From Mesorhizobium ciceri WSM4083 (lineage in GTDB: Bacteria; Pseudomonadota; Alphaproteobacteria; Rhizobiales; Rhizobiaceae): 64,000 bases of DNA. The stretch's first letter is position 1. Every line of letters starts with the position of its first letter. This document shows, one piece after another, positions 1 to 7,001 of this stretch. The stretch is from NCBI RefSeq assembly GCF_000519305.1, contig NZ_JAFG01000006.1, positions 359,209 to 423,208 of the forward strand. Reading direction: 5' to 3'. Below the pieces are notes generated by a model that saw only the letters and a list, made by a program, of their open reading frames with translations, did not search any database and was not told the DNA's origin. Made by a program: the position numbers and the translations under genes.

Positions 1-60
1 CCCCCACTCCGTCGAGCTTCGCTCGACACCTCTCCCCCGATCGACGGGGGAGAGGAAACG
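1..60. repeat. GC-rich hairpin repeat at window edge
   Basis: Two adjacent inverted repeats are visible: GTCGAGC/GCTCGAC (11-17 and 21-27) and CTCTCCCCC/GGGGGAGAG (30-38 and 46-54). The second has the CTCCCC/GGGGAG core shared with the other intergenic repeats of this window, so this is probably the end of a repeat element that continues to the left. Confidence 0.6.
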
Positions 61-137
61 AGCCTCGCTGGGGCGAAGCTGACATCGACGAACTATCTTT
101 CCGCTCAAGTCTGCTAGCTGCTCAAGTCTGCAAGATG

Positions 138-169
138 TGGCGCGCCCCGCCTGAGTCTGGGGCGCGCCA
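138..169 (-). terminator. Hairpin downstream of the solute-binding protein gene
   Basis: A perfect 11-bp stem, TGGCGCGCCCC (138-148) with GGGGCGCGCCA (159-169), encloses a 10-nt loop about 20 bases past the stop of the leftward gene ending at 190. No T-run follows on the minus strand, so it may stabilise a 3' end rather than act as an intrinsic terminator. It also suggests that the gene is not tightly followed by another in the same operon. Confidence 0.5.
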
Positions 170-189
170 CGGGCGCAGGGAGATACGCC

Positions 190-1422
190 CTATTTCTTCA
201 GCACCGCGTTGGCCTTCGCCGCCGCTTCCTTCAAGCCTGCCTCGGGATCGCCGCCGAGATAGATTTTCTGCATGGCGTCCGACGTGATCTGGGCGACCTC
301 TTCCCAGCCCGGGATGACCGGCGCAAAGCGGGCGTCGGGCAGCAGCGCCGTGAACGCCGCCAGATCGGCATTGTTGACGTAGTAGTCCATCTTGGCCTCT
401 TCCTTGTTCACCGGCAGGAAGCCTTCGCCTTGCGTGAACTTGGCGCGCTGCTCCGTGGTGAACAGGAAATCGAGCAGTTTCCAGGCCTCGTCCTTGTTCT
501 TGGAGTTCTTGAACATGATGATGGAATCGGTGACGCCATAAGTGCCGCGCGCGCCGGTCGGGCCGGCCGGAATGGCTGCCACGCCGTATTTCAGGTTCGG
601 CGCCTCGTCCTTGATCTGGTTGGACAGGAAGGGTGCCGTGATCATCATGCCGACCTTGCCCTGCTTGAACAGGTTCTGCACGTCTTCGCGGTTGTTGGAG
701 GTGACGCCGGGTTCCGTCAGGCCTTCGTCGATCATCGACTTGTAGAGCTTGGCGGCCTCAAGCGCACCTGGCGTGCTCAGGCCCGAAGTGCCGTCCTTGT
801 TGAGGATTTCGGTACCTTGGGACCACATCGCATAATAGTAATAGACGTCGGTCTCGATCTCCTTGCCCTGCAGGCCGAAGCCGAACGTGCCGGACCCCAA
901 CGCCTTGATCTTGCGCGCATCTTCCTGCAGCTCGGTCCAGCTTGCCGGCGGTTTGGCGATGCCGGCCTTCTCGAACAGCTCCTTGTTGTAGTACATGGCG
1001 CGGGCCGAGGCCGCGATCGGCAGGCCGTAGGTCTTGCCGTCCATGATCGAGGGCGACAGGAAGGTGTCGATGAAGCGGTCCTTGAAGTCGGGCTTGATGT
1101 AGCCGTCGAGCGGCTCGGCGACATCCTGCTGGACGAAGTCGATCAGCCAGCGTGTGCCGATGATCGACAGATCGGCATTGGTGCCGGCGGTGATGTCGGT
1201 GGTCAGCTTCTGCAGCAGCACATCCCACGGCACCACTTCGAACTTGACTGATATGCCGGGGTTCGCCGCCTCGAATTCCTTCTTGACGTCGGCGAAATAG
1301 GGAGCAGTCTTGGCGCTGTACTCGGCCACGGTGACCCGCACCTCGCCAGCATCCGCCTGCGCCGCAATTGCCAGCATGCTCATTCCGGCCATCAGGCCGG
1401 CAGTCCATTTTGCAAGGCTCAT
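190..1422 (-). CDS. ABC transporter extracellular solute-binding protein (family 1, sugar type)
   Basis: This is a periplasmic binding protein of a carbohydrate ABC importer, 410 aa. Residues 1-25 form a Sec signal peptide ending in QADA, and the mature protein starts at about GEVRVTVAEY. The body has the family-1 pattern: an early AANPGISVKFEVVPW segment, the YGLPIAASARAMYYNKELFE hinge region, and a TTEQRAKFTQGEGFLPVN segment near the C-terminus. The start is supported by GGGAGAG about 5 bases upstream. It is divergent from an SDR gene and an ABC ATPase gene that could serve the same transporter. No permease is in the window, so partners may lie to the left or elsewhere. The substrate cannot be read from the sequence. 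Confidence 0.9.
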   Translation of the reverse strand: MSLAKWTAGLMAGMSMLAIAAQADAGEVRVTVAEYSAKTAPYFADVKKEFEAANPGISVKFEVVPWDVLLQKLTTDITAGTNADLSIIGTRWLIDFVQQDVAEPLDGYIKPDFKDRFIDTFLSPSIMDGKTYGLPIAASARAMYYNKELFEKAGIAKPPASWTELQEDARKIKALGSGTFGFGLQGKEIETDVYYYYAMWSQGTEILNKDGTSGLSTPGALEAAKLYKSMIDEGLTEPGVTSNNREDVQNLFKQGKVGMMITAPFLSNQIKDEAPNLKYGVAAIPAGPTGARGTYGVTDSIIMFKNSKNKDEAWKLLDFLFTTEQRAKFTQGEGFLPVNKEEAKMDYYVNNADLAAFTALLPDARFAPVIPGWEEVAQITSDAMQKIYLGGDPEAGLKEAAAKANAVLKK

Positions 1423-1602
1423 TTGATCTCTCCCATTTTGATTTTGCGCCTGCGCGCCTCTTCGTGCCGGAGCAGAAGATTATGTGACTTTCCTACATTA
1501 TCGATGATTTGAAGGCTTGCAAGCGGATTATTCTGTTGCTTAATTACATTTACAGGCCTAGGCCTTATGCGATCTGTCAGAACTCCCGGAGGATGACGCA
1601 CG
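1423..1602. promoter_or_regulatory. Divergent promoter region with a 12-bp palindrome
   Basis: This intergenic region separates two divergent transcription units. It is much more AT-rich than the flanking genes around 1475-1555. A perfect palindrome, AGGCCTAGGCCT, lies at 1554-1565, about 40 bases before the GTG start of the SDR gene, and could be an operator for the RpiR regulator encoded at 3472. That regulator link is inference. Confidence 0.35.
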
Positions 1603-2391
1603 GTGGTTTCGCAATCCGAGTTCGAAGGCAGGGCCGAGTTCGAGGGCAAGACCGTCGTGGTGACGGGTGCTGGCGGCGGCCTCGGCACGGCCATCGTGGC
1701 GCTGATGGCACAAAGGGGCGCCAGGGTCGTCGGCTGCGACCAGTCAAGCGAGGCGTTGAAGAGCCAGCACCTTGCCTCTCGCCACGTCTTCGATCTTCTC
1801 GACAAGGCATCGATAGCGACGGCGATCGCCGCGATCCTCGACCGGGATGGCGTGCCCGACATTCTCGTCAACAATGCCGGCTGGACGCGCGCCGAAACGA
1901 TCTCGGCGCTCAATCCCGGCAGGATAGAGCAGGAACTCGACCTCAACCTGACCGGCGTGATGAACTTCGCCGACCCGCTGGTCAAGGCGATGGCTGGCCG
2001 CGGCTCGGGCAGCGTCGTCTTCATCTCCTCGGTCAACGCCATCGCGCATTTCGGCAACCCCGCCTATGCCGCGGCCAAGGCCGGCATCAACGCCTATGCC
2101 AAGGCGATCGCCGTCGAACTCGGCCGCAGCGGCCTGCGCGCCAATGTCGTCTGCCCCGGATCGATCCGCACCGCCGCCTGGGACCACCGCCTTGCCAAGG
2201 ATCCCGAAATCCTCGGCAAATTGCAGCGGCTCTATCCGCTCGGCCGCATCGTCAACGCAGCGGAAGTGGCGGAAGCCGTCGCCTTCCTTGCGTCCGATCG
2301 CGCATCGGGAATAACAGGTGTGGTGATGCCCGTGGACGCGGGACTGACCGCCGGTTGCCTGCCCTTCATCGACGACATATTGGGAGCGTGA
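1603..2391 (+). CDS. SDR family NAD(P)-dependent oxidoreductase
   Basis: This is a classical short-chain dehydrogenase of 262 aa. It has the TGAGGGLG cofactor motif at residues 21-28, NNAG near 91, an active-site serine near 142 (ISSVN), YxxxK at 155-159 and a VCPGSIRT segment after the active site. The GTG start at 1603 is chosen because GGAGG lies at 1588-1592; the nearby ATG at 1593 is out of frame. The N-terminus contains a small internal duplication (SEFEG then AEFEG). It is followed after 2 bases by an ABC ATPase gene and then an RpiR regulator, so it probably oxidises a sugar or polyol brought in by that transporter. The substrate is unknown. Confidence 0.9.
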   Translation: MVSQSEFEGRAEFEGKTVVVTGAGGGLGTAIVALMAQRGARVVGCDQSSEALKSQHLASRHVFDLLDKASIATAIAAILDRDGVPDILVNNAGWTRAETISALNPGRIEQELDLNLTGVMNFADPLVKAMAGRGSGSVVFISSVNAIAHFGNPAYAAAKAGINAYAKAIAVELGRSGLRANVVCPGSIRTAAWDHRLAKDPEILGKLQRLYPLGRIVNAAEVAEAVAFLASDRASGITGVVMPVDAGLTAGCLPFIDDILGA

Positions 2392-2393
2392 GC

Positions 2394-3461
2394 ATGACCG
2401 ACGTCGAGTTCCGCGACCTGTCGAAATCCTTCGGCCAGCACAAGATACTCGAAAACATCAGCCTCGATATCAAAAGCGGCGAGTTCGTCGTCCTGGTCGG
2501 CCCGTCCGGCTGCGGCAAGTCGACCTTGCTGCGCATGCTCGCCGGCCTGGAGACGATCACCTCCGGCGATCTGTTGATCGGCGGCGTGCGCGCCAATGCG
2601 CTGCCGCCGCAGCAGCGCAACATCGCCATGGTGTTCCAGTCCTATGCGCTGTTTCCGCACCTGAAGGCGTCAGACAATATCGGCTTTGGCCCGAAGATAC
2701 GCGGCGAGGCGCGCACGGTGGTCGATGAGAAGGTCAAGAAGGCGTCCGGCGTCCTTAATCTCTTCTCCTATCTCGACCGCTATCCCCGCCAGCTGTCAGG
2801 CGGCCAGCGCCAGCGCGTCGCCATGGGCCGCGCCATCGTGCGCGAACCGTCTGTGTTTCTGTTCGACGAGCCGCTGTCCAATCTCGACGCACAATTGCGC
2901 GTGCAGATGCGCGTCGAGATCAAGGCGCTGCACCAGCGGCTGAAATCGACGATCGTCTATGTCACCCACGACCAGATCGAGGCCATGACGATGGCCGACC
3001 GCATCGTCGTGATGGACCGCGGCAGGATCCAGCAGGTCGGGGCGCCGCTGGAGCTCTATGACAGGCCGGCCAACAAGTTCGTCGCCTCCTTCCTCGGCTC
3101 GCCGTCGATGAGCTTTGTGTCCGGTTCGCTCAAGACGACACCCGGGAAAACCTGGTTCGAATCGGCCGGTGGCGGGCGGCTTGCGCTTGCCGGCAAACAG
3201 GTGCCGGCGGACAGCGCGGTGGAGGCTGGCATCCGGCCCGAGCATTTTGTCATCGGCGAGGCTGTCGACGCGATGGCGATCAGGGTGGATGTCGTCGAGC
3301 CCACCGGCTCCGAAACACATGTCTATGGCGCTATCGGTGCTGATACGGTACGCGCCGTGTTCCGTGACAGGGTGCCGGTCAGGCCGGGAGACCTGCTGCC
3401 GGTCTCGGTCGACCCCGGCAACATCCATCTGTTCGACAAGGCAACGGGCCTGCCTCTATGA
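2394..3461 (+). CDS. Sugar-type ABC transporter ATP-binding protein (MalK/UgpC-like)
   Basis: This 355-aa ATPase energises a carbohydrate importer at the inner membrane. Walker A GPSGCGKST lies near residues 36-44, the Q-loop is in MVFQSYALFPH, the signature LSGGQRQR starts near 135, Walker B is FLFDEPLSNLD and the switch histidine is in VTHDQ. A C-terminal TOBE/OB-type domain (about 240-355, with the RPEHF motif) is typical of the MalK/UgpC group. The ATG is 2 bases after the SDR stop, so the two are translationally coupled. The same frame stays open far upstream of 2394, through the SDR gene, but that stretch is antisense-like noise and not a fusion. No permease gene is adjacent. Confidence 0.92.
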   Translation: MTDVEFRDLSKSFGQHKILENISLDIKSGEFVVLVGPSGCGKSTLLRMLAGLETITSGDLLIGGVRANALPPQQRNIAMVFQSYALFPHLKASDNIGFGPKIRGEARTVVDEKVKKASGVLNLFSYLDRYPRQLSGGQRQRVAMGRAIVREPSVFLFDEPLSNLDAQLRVQMRVEIKALHQRLKSTIVYVTHDQIEAMTMADRIVVMDRGRIQQVGAPLELYDRPANKFVASFLGSPSMSFVSGSLKTTPGKTWFESAGGGRLALAGKQVPADSAVEAGIRPEHFVIGEAVDAMAIRVDVVEPTGSETHVYGAIGADTVRAVFRDRVPVRPGDLLPVSVDPGNIHLFDKATGLPL

Positions 3462-3471
3462 AAATAGCAGC

Positions 3472-4353
3472 ATGAAGACACCGGCCGACATCATCACCCG
3501 CCTGCAGCTGATGTCGCAGGACGGAACGAAGTCGGATCGCAAGCTGGCCGGCTTCGTACTTGCCGATCTCGATTTCGTTTCCAAGGCGGCCATTTCGGAA
3601 ATTGCCTTGCGCGTCGGTGTCAGCGAGCCGACGGTGACGCGGTTCTGCCGCAACCTCGGCTGCGAGGGCCTGCGCGACTTCAAATTTTATCTGGCGCAAG
3701 CCATCGCCATCGGCGGCCAGTATCTGTCGCCGGAGCCGTTGAGCCGCGATGCCCGCGAACAGCGCATCGCTTCAGCCATCACCGAAGCGGCAATATCGGC
3801 CATCCAGCGCGCCAGCGAAAACCTCGACATGACGACGCTGGTCGCAGTCGCCGCGCGCATCGCTGTTTCCGGTAACGTGCTGTGCATCGGCTCCGGTGGC
3901 ATTTCGTCCATGATGGCGACCGAAATGCAGAACCGGCTGTTCAGGCTTGGCGTGTCGGTGCTGGCGCAGATCGACGGACAATTGCAACGCATGTACGCCG
4001 CCGTTGCCACGCCTGACACCACCCTGATCGCCTTCTCCGTCTCCGGCTATGCGCGATCGGTCATCGATGCGGTGCAGGTCGCCCAGCAATATGGCGCCAC
4101 CACGATCGCCATCACCCCGCCGGACTCCGCACTCGCCAAGGTCGCCGACACCGTCATTCAGTTCCAGTCGCTCGAGGACGGCAACATCTACAAGCCGACA
4201 TCGTCGCGCTATGCGCTGCTGTCGATCGTCGACATGATCGTCACCTCGGTCGCCGAGACGCGCGGACCAAGGGTTTTGGAGAATCTGCGCCGCATCAAGC
4301 AGAGCGTGAACACGTTGAAAGTCGACGATCCGCGTTTGCCATTGGGGGACTGA
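3472..4353 (+). CDS. RpiR-family (MurR/RpiR) transcriptional regulator
   Basis: This is a 293-aa regulator with an N-terminal HTH_6 domain (about 1-77; the segment KAAISEIALRVGVSEPTVTRFCRNLG is typical) and a C-terminal SIS sugar-phosphate-binding domain (about 120-260; GSGGISSMMA and SVSGYARSVID). Family members sense phosphosugars and control neighbouring catabolic genes. The ATG at 3472 is 10 bases past the ATPase stop, so it is the last gene of the SDR-ATPase-regulator unit. A longer open frame begins upstream, but it overlaps the ATPase and adds unrelated sequence, so it was not used. The likely targets are this unit and the divergent binding-protein gene (inference). Confidence 0.9.
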   Translation: MKTPADIITRLQLMSQDGTKSDRKLAGFVLADLDFVSKAAISEIALRVGVSEPTVTRFCRNLGCEGLRDFKFYLAQAIAIGGQYLSPEPLSRDAREQRIASAITEAAISAIQRASENLDMTTLVAVAARIAVSGNVLCIGSGGISSMMATEMQNRLFRLGVSVLAQIDGQLQRMYAAVATPDTTLIAFSVSGYARSVIDAVQVAQQYGATTIAITPPDSALAKVADTVIQFQSLEDGNIYKPTSSRYALLSIVDMIVTSVAETRGPRVLENLRRIKQSVNTLKVDDPRLPLGD

Positions 4354-4380
4354 AGGGGTCATCGCGCCGGACAAAAAGCG

Positions 4381-4526
4381 CCCTCACCCGGATTGCCAAC
4401 CGAATTGCAAAGAGGCATTTCGGGGCAATCCGACCTCTCCCCGAGGGGAGAGGAGTGCGCAGCGTCGACCCAAGTCTCTTCTCCCCAGCGGGGAGAAGGT
4501 GGCCGCGCAGCGGCCGGATGAGGGGG
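4381..4526. repeat. Intergenic hairpin repeat, family A, copy 1
   Basis: The element begins with CCCTCACCCGGATTGCCAAC, continues with an imperfect arm pair, a CTCTCCCCGAGGGGAGAG hairpin and a CTTCTCCCC/GGGGAGAAG hairpin, and ends with GGCCGCGCAGCGGCC and GATGAGGGGG. Closely similar copies lie at 31663-31809 in the same orientation and at 38202-38350 in reverse. It fills the gap between the RpiR gene and the convergent DUF167 gene. Confidence 0.8.
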
Positions 4527-4542
4527 GCACGGCCTAGCAGAA

Positions 4543-4860
4543 TTAGGCTCTATGGCAGAGCGTCTCAACAGCCTTGGCCAACATTGCCGGATCGCCTGAA
4601 ATGCGCACGGTCTTCAGCCGCGCGGTGCCGCCGGCGACAACCGAGACGGCGGACCCAGGCACGCCCAGAGCCTTGGCAAGCAGCTTTTCGAGTGCATGAT
4701 TGGCGGCGCCGTTTTCCGGCACGGCGCGGACGCGCGCTTTCAGATGGCTTCGCCCGTCCGCCATGGTCTCGAAGCCTTCGAGCCTGTCCAGCCCAGCCTT
4801 TGGCGTCAGCCGGACAAACAGCTCGGCGCCGTTTTCGCGCAGGCGAAACGGCGTGCTCAT
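4543..4860 (-). CDS. DUF167 (YggU) family protein
   Basis: This is a 105-aa cytosolic protein of the conserved DUF167 family, whose function is not established. The family-type features are VRLTPKAGLD near the N-terminus, LKARVRAVPENGAANHAL in the centre (the NGAAN motif is the hallmark) and a VVAGGTARLKTVRISG strand region. The length is normal for the family. It starts 13 bases after the yggT stop on the same strand. The yggT-DUF167 order is common in proteobacteria, which supports both calls. Confidence 0.88.
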   Translation of the reverse strand: MSTPFRLRENGAELFVRLTPKAGLDRLEGFETMADGRSHLKARVRAVPENGAANHALEKLLAKALGVPGSAVSVVAGGTARLKTVRISGDPAMLAKAVETLCHRA

Positions 4861-4873
4861 GCCGTCATCCTGC

Positions 4874-5164
4874 TCACAGGATCAGAGGCGCCACCGTGGT
4901 GAGCAGAAACTGCCGCAGGAAGAACAGGATCAGAAGCAGGATGATCGGCGAGATATCGATGCCGCCAAGGTCCGGCATGAAACGGCGGATCGGCCGCAAC
5001 GCCGGCTCGGTCAGCCGGTAGAGCATGTTGCCGATGGAACCGACGAACTGGTTCTTCGAGTTGACGACGTTGAAGGCATAGAGCCAGGAAAAGATCGCCG
5101 AGGCGATGATGATCCACCAGTAGAGGTCAAGCGCCATGACGATTGTCTGAATGAGGGCGAGCAT
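4874..5164 (-). CDS. YggT family membrane protein
   Basis: This is a 96-aa inner-membrane protein with two hydrophobic segments: about residues 1-28 ([20 protein letters not shown] onward) and about 70-95 ([18 protein letters not shown]). Between them lies the family motif [20 protein letters not shown]. The start at 5164 is chosen over longer in-frame options because GGAGA sits just upstream and the family begins with the hydrophobic stretch. YggT proteins have been linked to osmotic tolerance and membrane integrity, but their molecular role is not firmly known. It is cotranscribed with the DUF167 gene downstream. Confidence 0.88.
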   Translation of the reverse strand: MLALIQTIVMALDLYWWIIIASAIFSWLYAFNVVNSKNQFVGSIGNMLYRLTEPALRPIRRFMPDLGGIDISPIILLLILFFLRQFLLTTVAPLIL

Positions 5165-5205
5165 GCCGGTCTCCAATTGTTGCCGACATGTAGCCATTGC
5201 ACGCG

Positions 5206-5321
5206 AAACCGGCAAGGGCCGCCTTTCTGTGGGGCGCCAATGCCGGGTCAATCGGACCTGTAGGGCATGTCGCCGACACTGCAACGAACGCGCGACTACA
5301 CAAAACCGGCAAGGCCGCCTT
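5206..5321. repeat. Short direct repeat upstream of the tRNA gene
   Basis: A sequence of about 20 bases, AAACCGGCAAGGGCCGCCTT (5206-5225), recurs as AAAACCGGCAAGGCCGCCTT (5302-5321), differing by an added A and one fewer G. The 255-base gap between yggT and the tRNA holds nothing else except the tRNA promoter. Confidence 0.45.
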
Positions 5322-5374
5322 CCGCCGGCGCCAGCTTCACGCTTGACGGCACTGGATTTCGGCAAACCTCCGCC

Positions 5375-5404
5375 TTGACAGGAAACCGCGGCGCCCGATA
5401 AATG
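5375..5404 (+). promoter_or_regulatory. Probable promoter of the tRNA-Ala gene
   Basis: TTGACA (5375-5380) is followed by an 18-base spacer and TAAATG (5399-5404), placing transcription start near 5411, about ten bases before the tRNA. The consensus -35 hexamer and the position make this a credible housekeeping-sigma promoter. Confidence 0.55.
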
Positions 5405-5420
5405 CGCCCATCCGCTGGAC

Positions 5421-5496
<76 letters not shown>

Positions 5497-5783
5497 GCGG
5501 AATAATTCCCCACTCTCCGCGCCAGATGCAGTCCGCGACGCTCGTCCCGGCTTGCCCCCGCGGTTGGCATTTGCCGTGCCCGCGCGCCTTAGAAGGCCGC
5601 GGGCCGCACCGCCTGTTTCGCAATATCCGGCAATACTTTTGTCAATTGGACTTATAGCGGAAGCGCTCATCGATTGTTTCCGTTTTTTTTGCAAACCGCC
5701 CCACTAAATTGAGATTACCAAATCAGTTTTCTGTGCGTTGTGACCAGGGCGTTTCGGCGGGGGCGACCGGAGACGCTATATGG
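5497..5783. other. Intergenic region after the tRNA
   Basis: No credible gene is visible. A weak CGGAA/TTCCG stem followed by a run of eight T residues (about 5658-5690) may terminate the tRNA transcript. The sequence becomes AT-richer toward 5720, as expected for the promoter of the HTH regulator that follows. Confidence 0.4.
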
Positions 5784-5798
5784 ATTTCGAGTCGAAAT
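5784..5798 (+). promoter_or_regulatory. Perfect palindromic operator candidate before the HTH regulator
   Basis: ATTTCGAGTCGAAAT is a perfect 15-bp palindrome with a single central base. It ends 26 bases before the TTG start at 5825. Its size and position suit autoregulation by the HTH protein. No second copy was noticed in the 6575-6840 region. Confidence 0.45.
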
Positions 5799-5824
5799 GA
5801 AAAATCGCCCGCGGAAGCAAAGAC

Positions 5825-6574
5825 TTGTCAATTCGCGAGAATCTCGCTGCAAATCTTAGACGGCTGTGCAAGGACCATGCCTCCGTAAGTGCGGTATGCC
5901 GTGAGCTGCACATCAATCGCACGCAGTTCGAACGCTACCTGCAAGGGCAGACCGTTCCCAATAAGGCCACCGCCAAGCTGATATGCGATTACTTTCGGAT
6001 CGACGAGGCCGAACTGTACCAGGATCCCGGCGCACCCGAGCCAGCGATGCGCGGCCTGCCGCCGGTTTCCGAGAGCCTGTTCAACCAGATGATCCGCCCT
6101 CCCAGTCCTTCGATCGCGGGCGGCACCTATTTCACCTATTTTTCGATCCCGGGCCGCCTCGATCTCCTGGTGCGCTCGGTGACCTTCGTGCGGCGCGAAG
6201 CCGAACTGGTCACCTTCCGAAGGGTGACCGGATGGTCGGAGCGCCGGGGATCGACCTGGGCACGAGCGCGCGGCAATCACTATGGCGTGGCGATCTCGCG
6301 GCTGAACTGGATCTATTTCAGCGGCATCAATCGCCGCCAGACCGGAGAGCCCTCGCTGATCTCCGTGCAGTGGGCCCCCATCTCCGAACCGGTGCTGATG
6401 GGCAAGGCCATGCTTCTGACGGAGGCCGGCCCGGCATTCGTGTCCGTCATCATGCGGCGCGACATTGCCAACATCCACCCAAGGGATGCCATCAGCATGG
6501 CGCATGTCATCAGTCTCGACGATCCGGGCATCGACCAACTGGTTGTCAGCCTCACCCGGGACGGGTTGGGCTAA
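5825..6574 (+). CDS. Helix-turn-helix (XRE-like) transcriptional regulator
   Basis: This is a 249-aa protein with an N-terminal XRE-type HTH at about residues 8-60 (segments ASVSAVCRELHINRTQFERY and QTVPNKATAKLICDYFRIDE). Residues 85-245 form a domain not recognised here, rich in beta-type segments (TYFTYFSIPGRLDLLVRSVT and FRRVTGWSERRGSTWA), which may sense a ligand. The TTG at 5825 begins the conserved-looking IRENLAANLRRL helix; the ribosome-binding site is weak, and no better ATG precedes the HTH. A perfect palindrome lies just upstream. It is the first gene of the peptide/SagB block, separated by 266 bases of repeat-rich DNA from the peptide gene, and is the obvious candidate to control it (inference). 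Confidence 0.8.
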   Translation: MSIRENLAANLRRLCKDHASVSAVCRELHINRTQFERYLQGQTVPNKATAKLICDYFRIDEAELYQDPGAPEPAMRGLPPVSESLFNQMIRPPSPSIAGGTYFTYFSIPGRLDLLVRSVTFVRREAELVTFRRVTGWSERRGSTWARARGNHYGVAISRLNWIYFSGINRRQTGEPSLISVQWAPISEPVLMGKAMLLTEAGPAFVSVIMRRDIANIHPRDAISMAHVISLDDPGIDQLVVSLTRDGLG

Positions 6575-6840
6575 TCCCTCGGATCGCCGTCCCTTACGCC
6601 AAATAAGAATAAGCATACGCCGATAAAGCGTACGCCAACGATTGTCTACTCTGTATCTGAATAAAATCGATATTTTACACTTTAATGCCAGGAAAGATAA
6701 TCCACACGTCCGTCTTCAGCTCGTGGTTTTACTATAATTTTAACAAACCATTAACTCTTCCGACCTTACCTTTCTTCACGCGGATCCCGTTCTGGGGGTC
6801 TTTCAACGGATCCCAAATGGGGGTCAGGAAAGGGATAAAA
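6575..6840 (+). promoter_or_regulatory. Repeat-rich, AT-rich control region before the peptide gene
   Basis: Three kinds of repeated structure are visible. First, two direct repeats of AGCRTACGCC at 6612-6621 and 6627-6636, 15 bases apart (about 1.5 helical turns). Second, TAAAAT/ATTTTA arms at 6662-6677 around CGAT. Third, two near-identical copies of CGGATCCC-N3/4-TGGGGGTC at 6781-6800 and 6807-6825. Each of the latter is also an imperfect inverted repeat (GATCCC with GGGGTC). AT-rich DNA around 6725-6755 could hold the promoter. AGGAAAGGG at 6826-6834 is the ribosome-binding site for the peptide gene. Confidence 0.6.
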
Positions 6841-6936
6841 ATGGCCAAGAAAGTGATCAATGCTCCGAAGCTGGCGATTGCCGCCGGCACGCAGACCGTC
6901 TTCTTTTCGCAGGGCATGCACTACAACAAGCGCTGA
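6841..6936 (+). CDS. Short peptide gene (31 aa), candidate RiPP-like precursor
   Basis: The peptide starts MAKKVINAPKLAI, continues AAGTQTVFFSQG and ends MHYNKR. A strong AGGAAAGGG site lies 6 bases before the ATG. The frame is open further upstream, but those starts lack a comparable site and would read through the operator-like repeats. The N-terminal half is basic and helical-looking, like a leader; the second half carries Thr, Ser, Phe, His and Tyr residues but no Cys. It stands 65 bases before a SagB-type dehydrogenase gene, which is the reason for proposing a modified peptide. No YcaO cyclodehydratase, protease or lanthionine enzyme is nearby, so the modification, if any, is unknown. 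It could instead be an unmodified regulatory or toxic peptide. Confidence 0.6.
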   Translation: MAKKVINAPKLAIAAGTQTVFFSQGMHYNKR

Positions 6937-7001
6937 AGCCGTTCTGCGCCGACGAGCGGTTCGCTTGTCGGCGCCTCGGCTCCGCAGATGGCATCAGCTT
7001 T

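Noticed and set aside
1509..3461. 650-codon frame suggesting an unusual fusion before the ABC ATPase
   Set aside because: The part before 2394 is the off-frame shadow of the SDR gene; the SDR ends at 2391 and the ATPase starts at 2394 with normal coupling.
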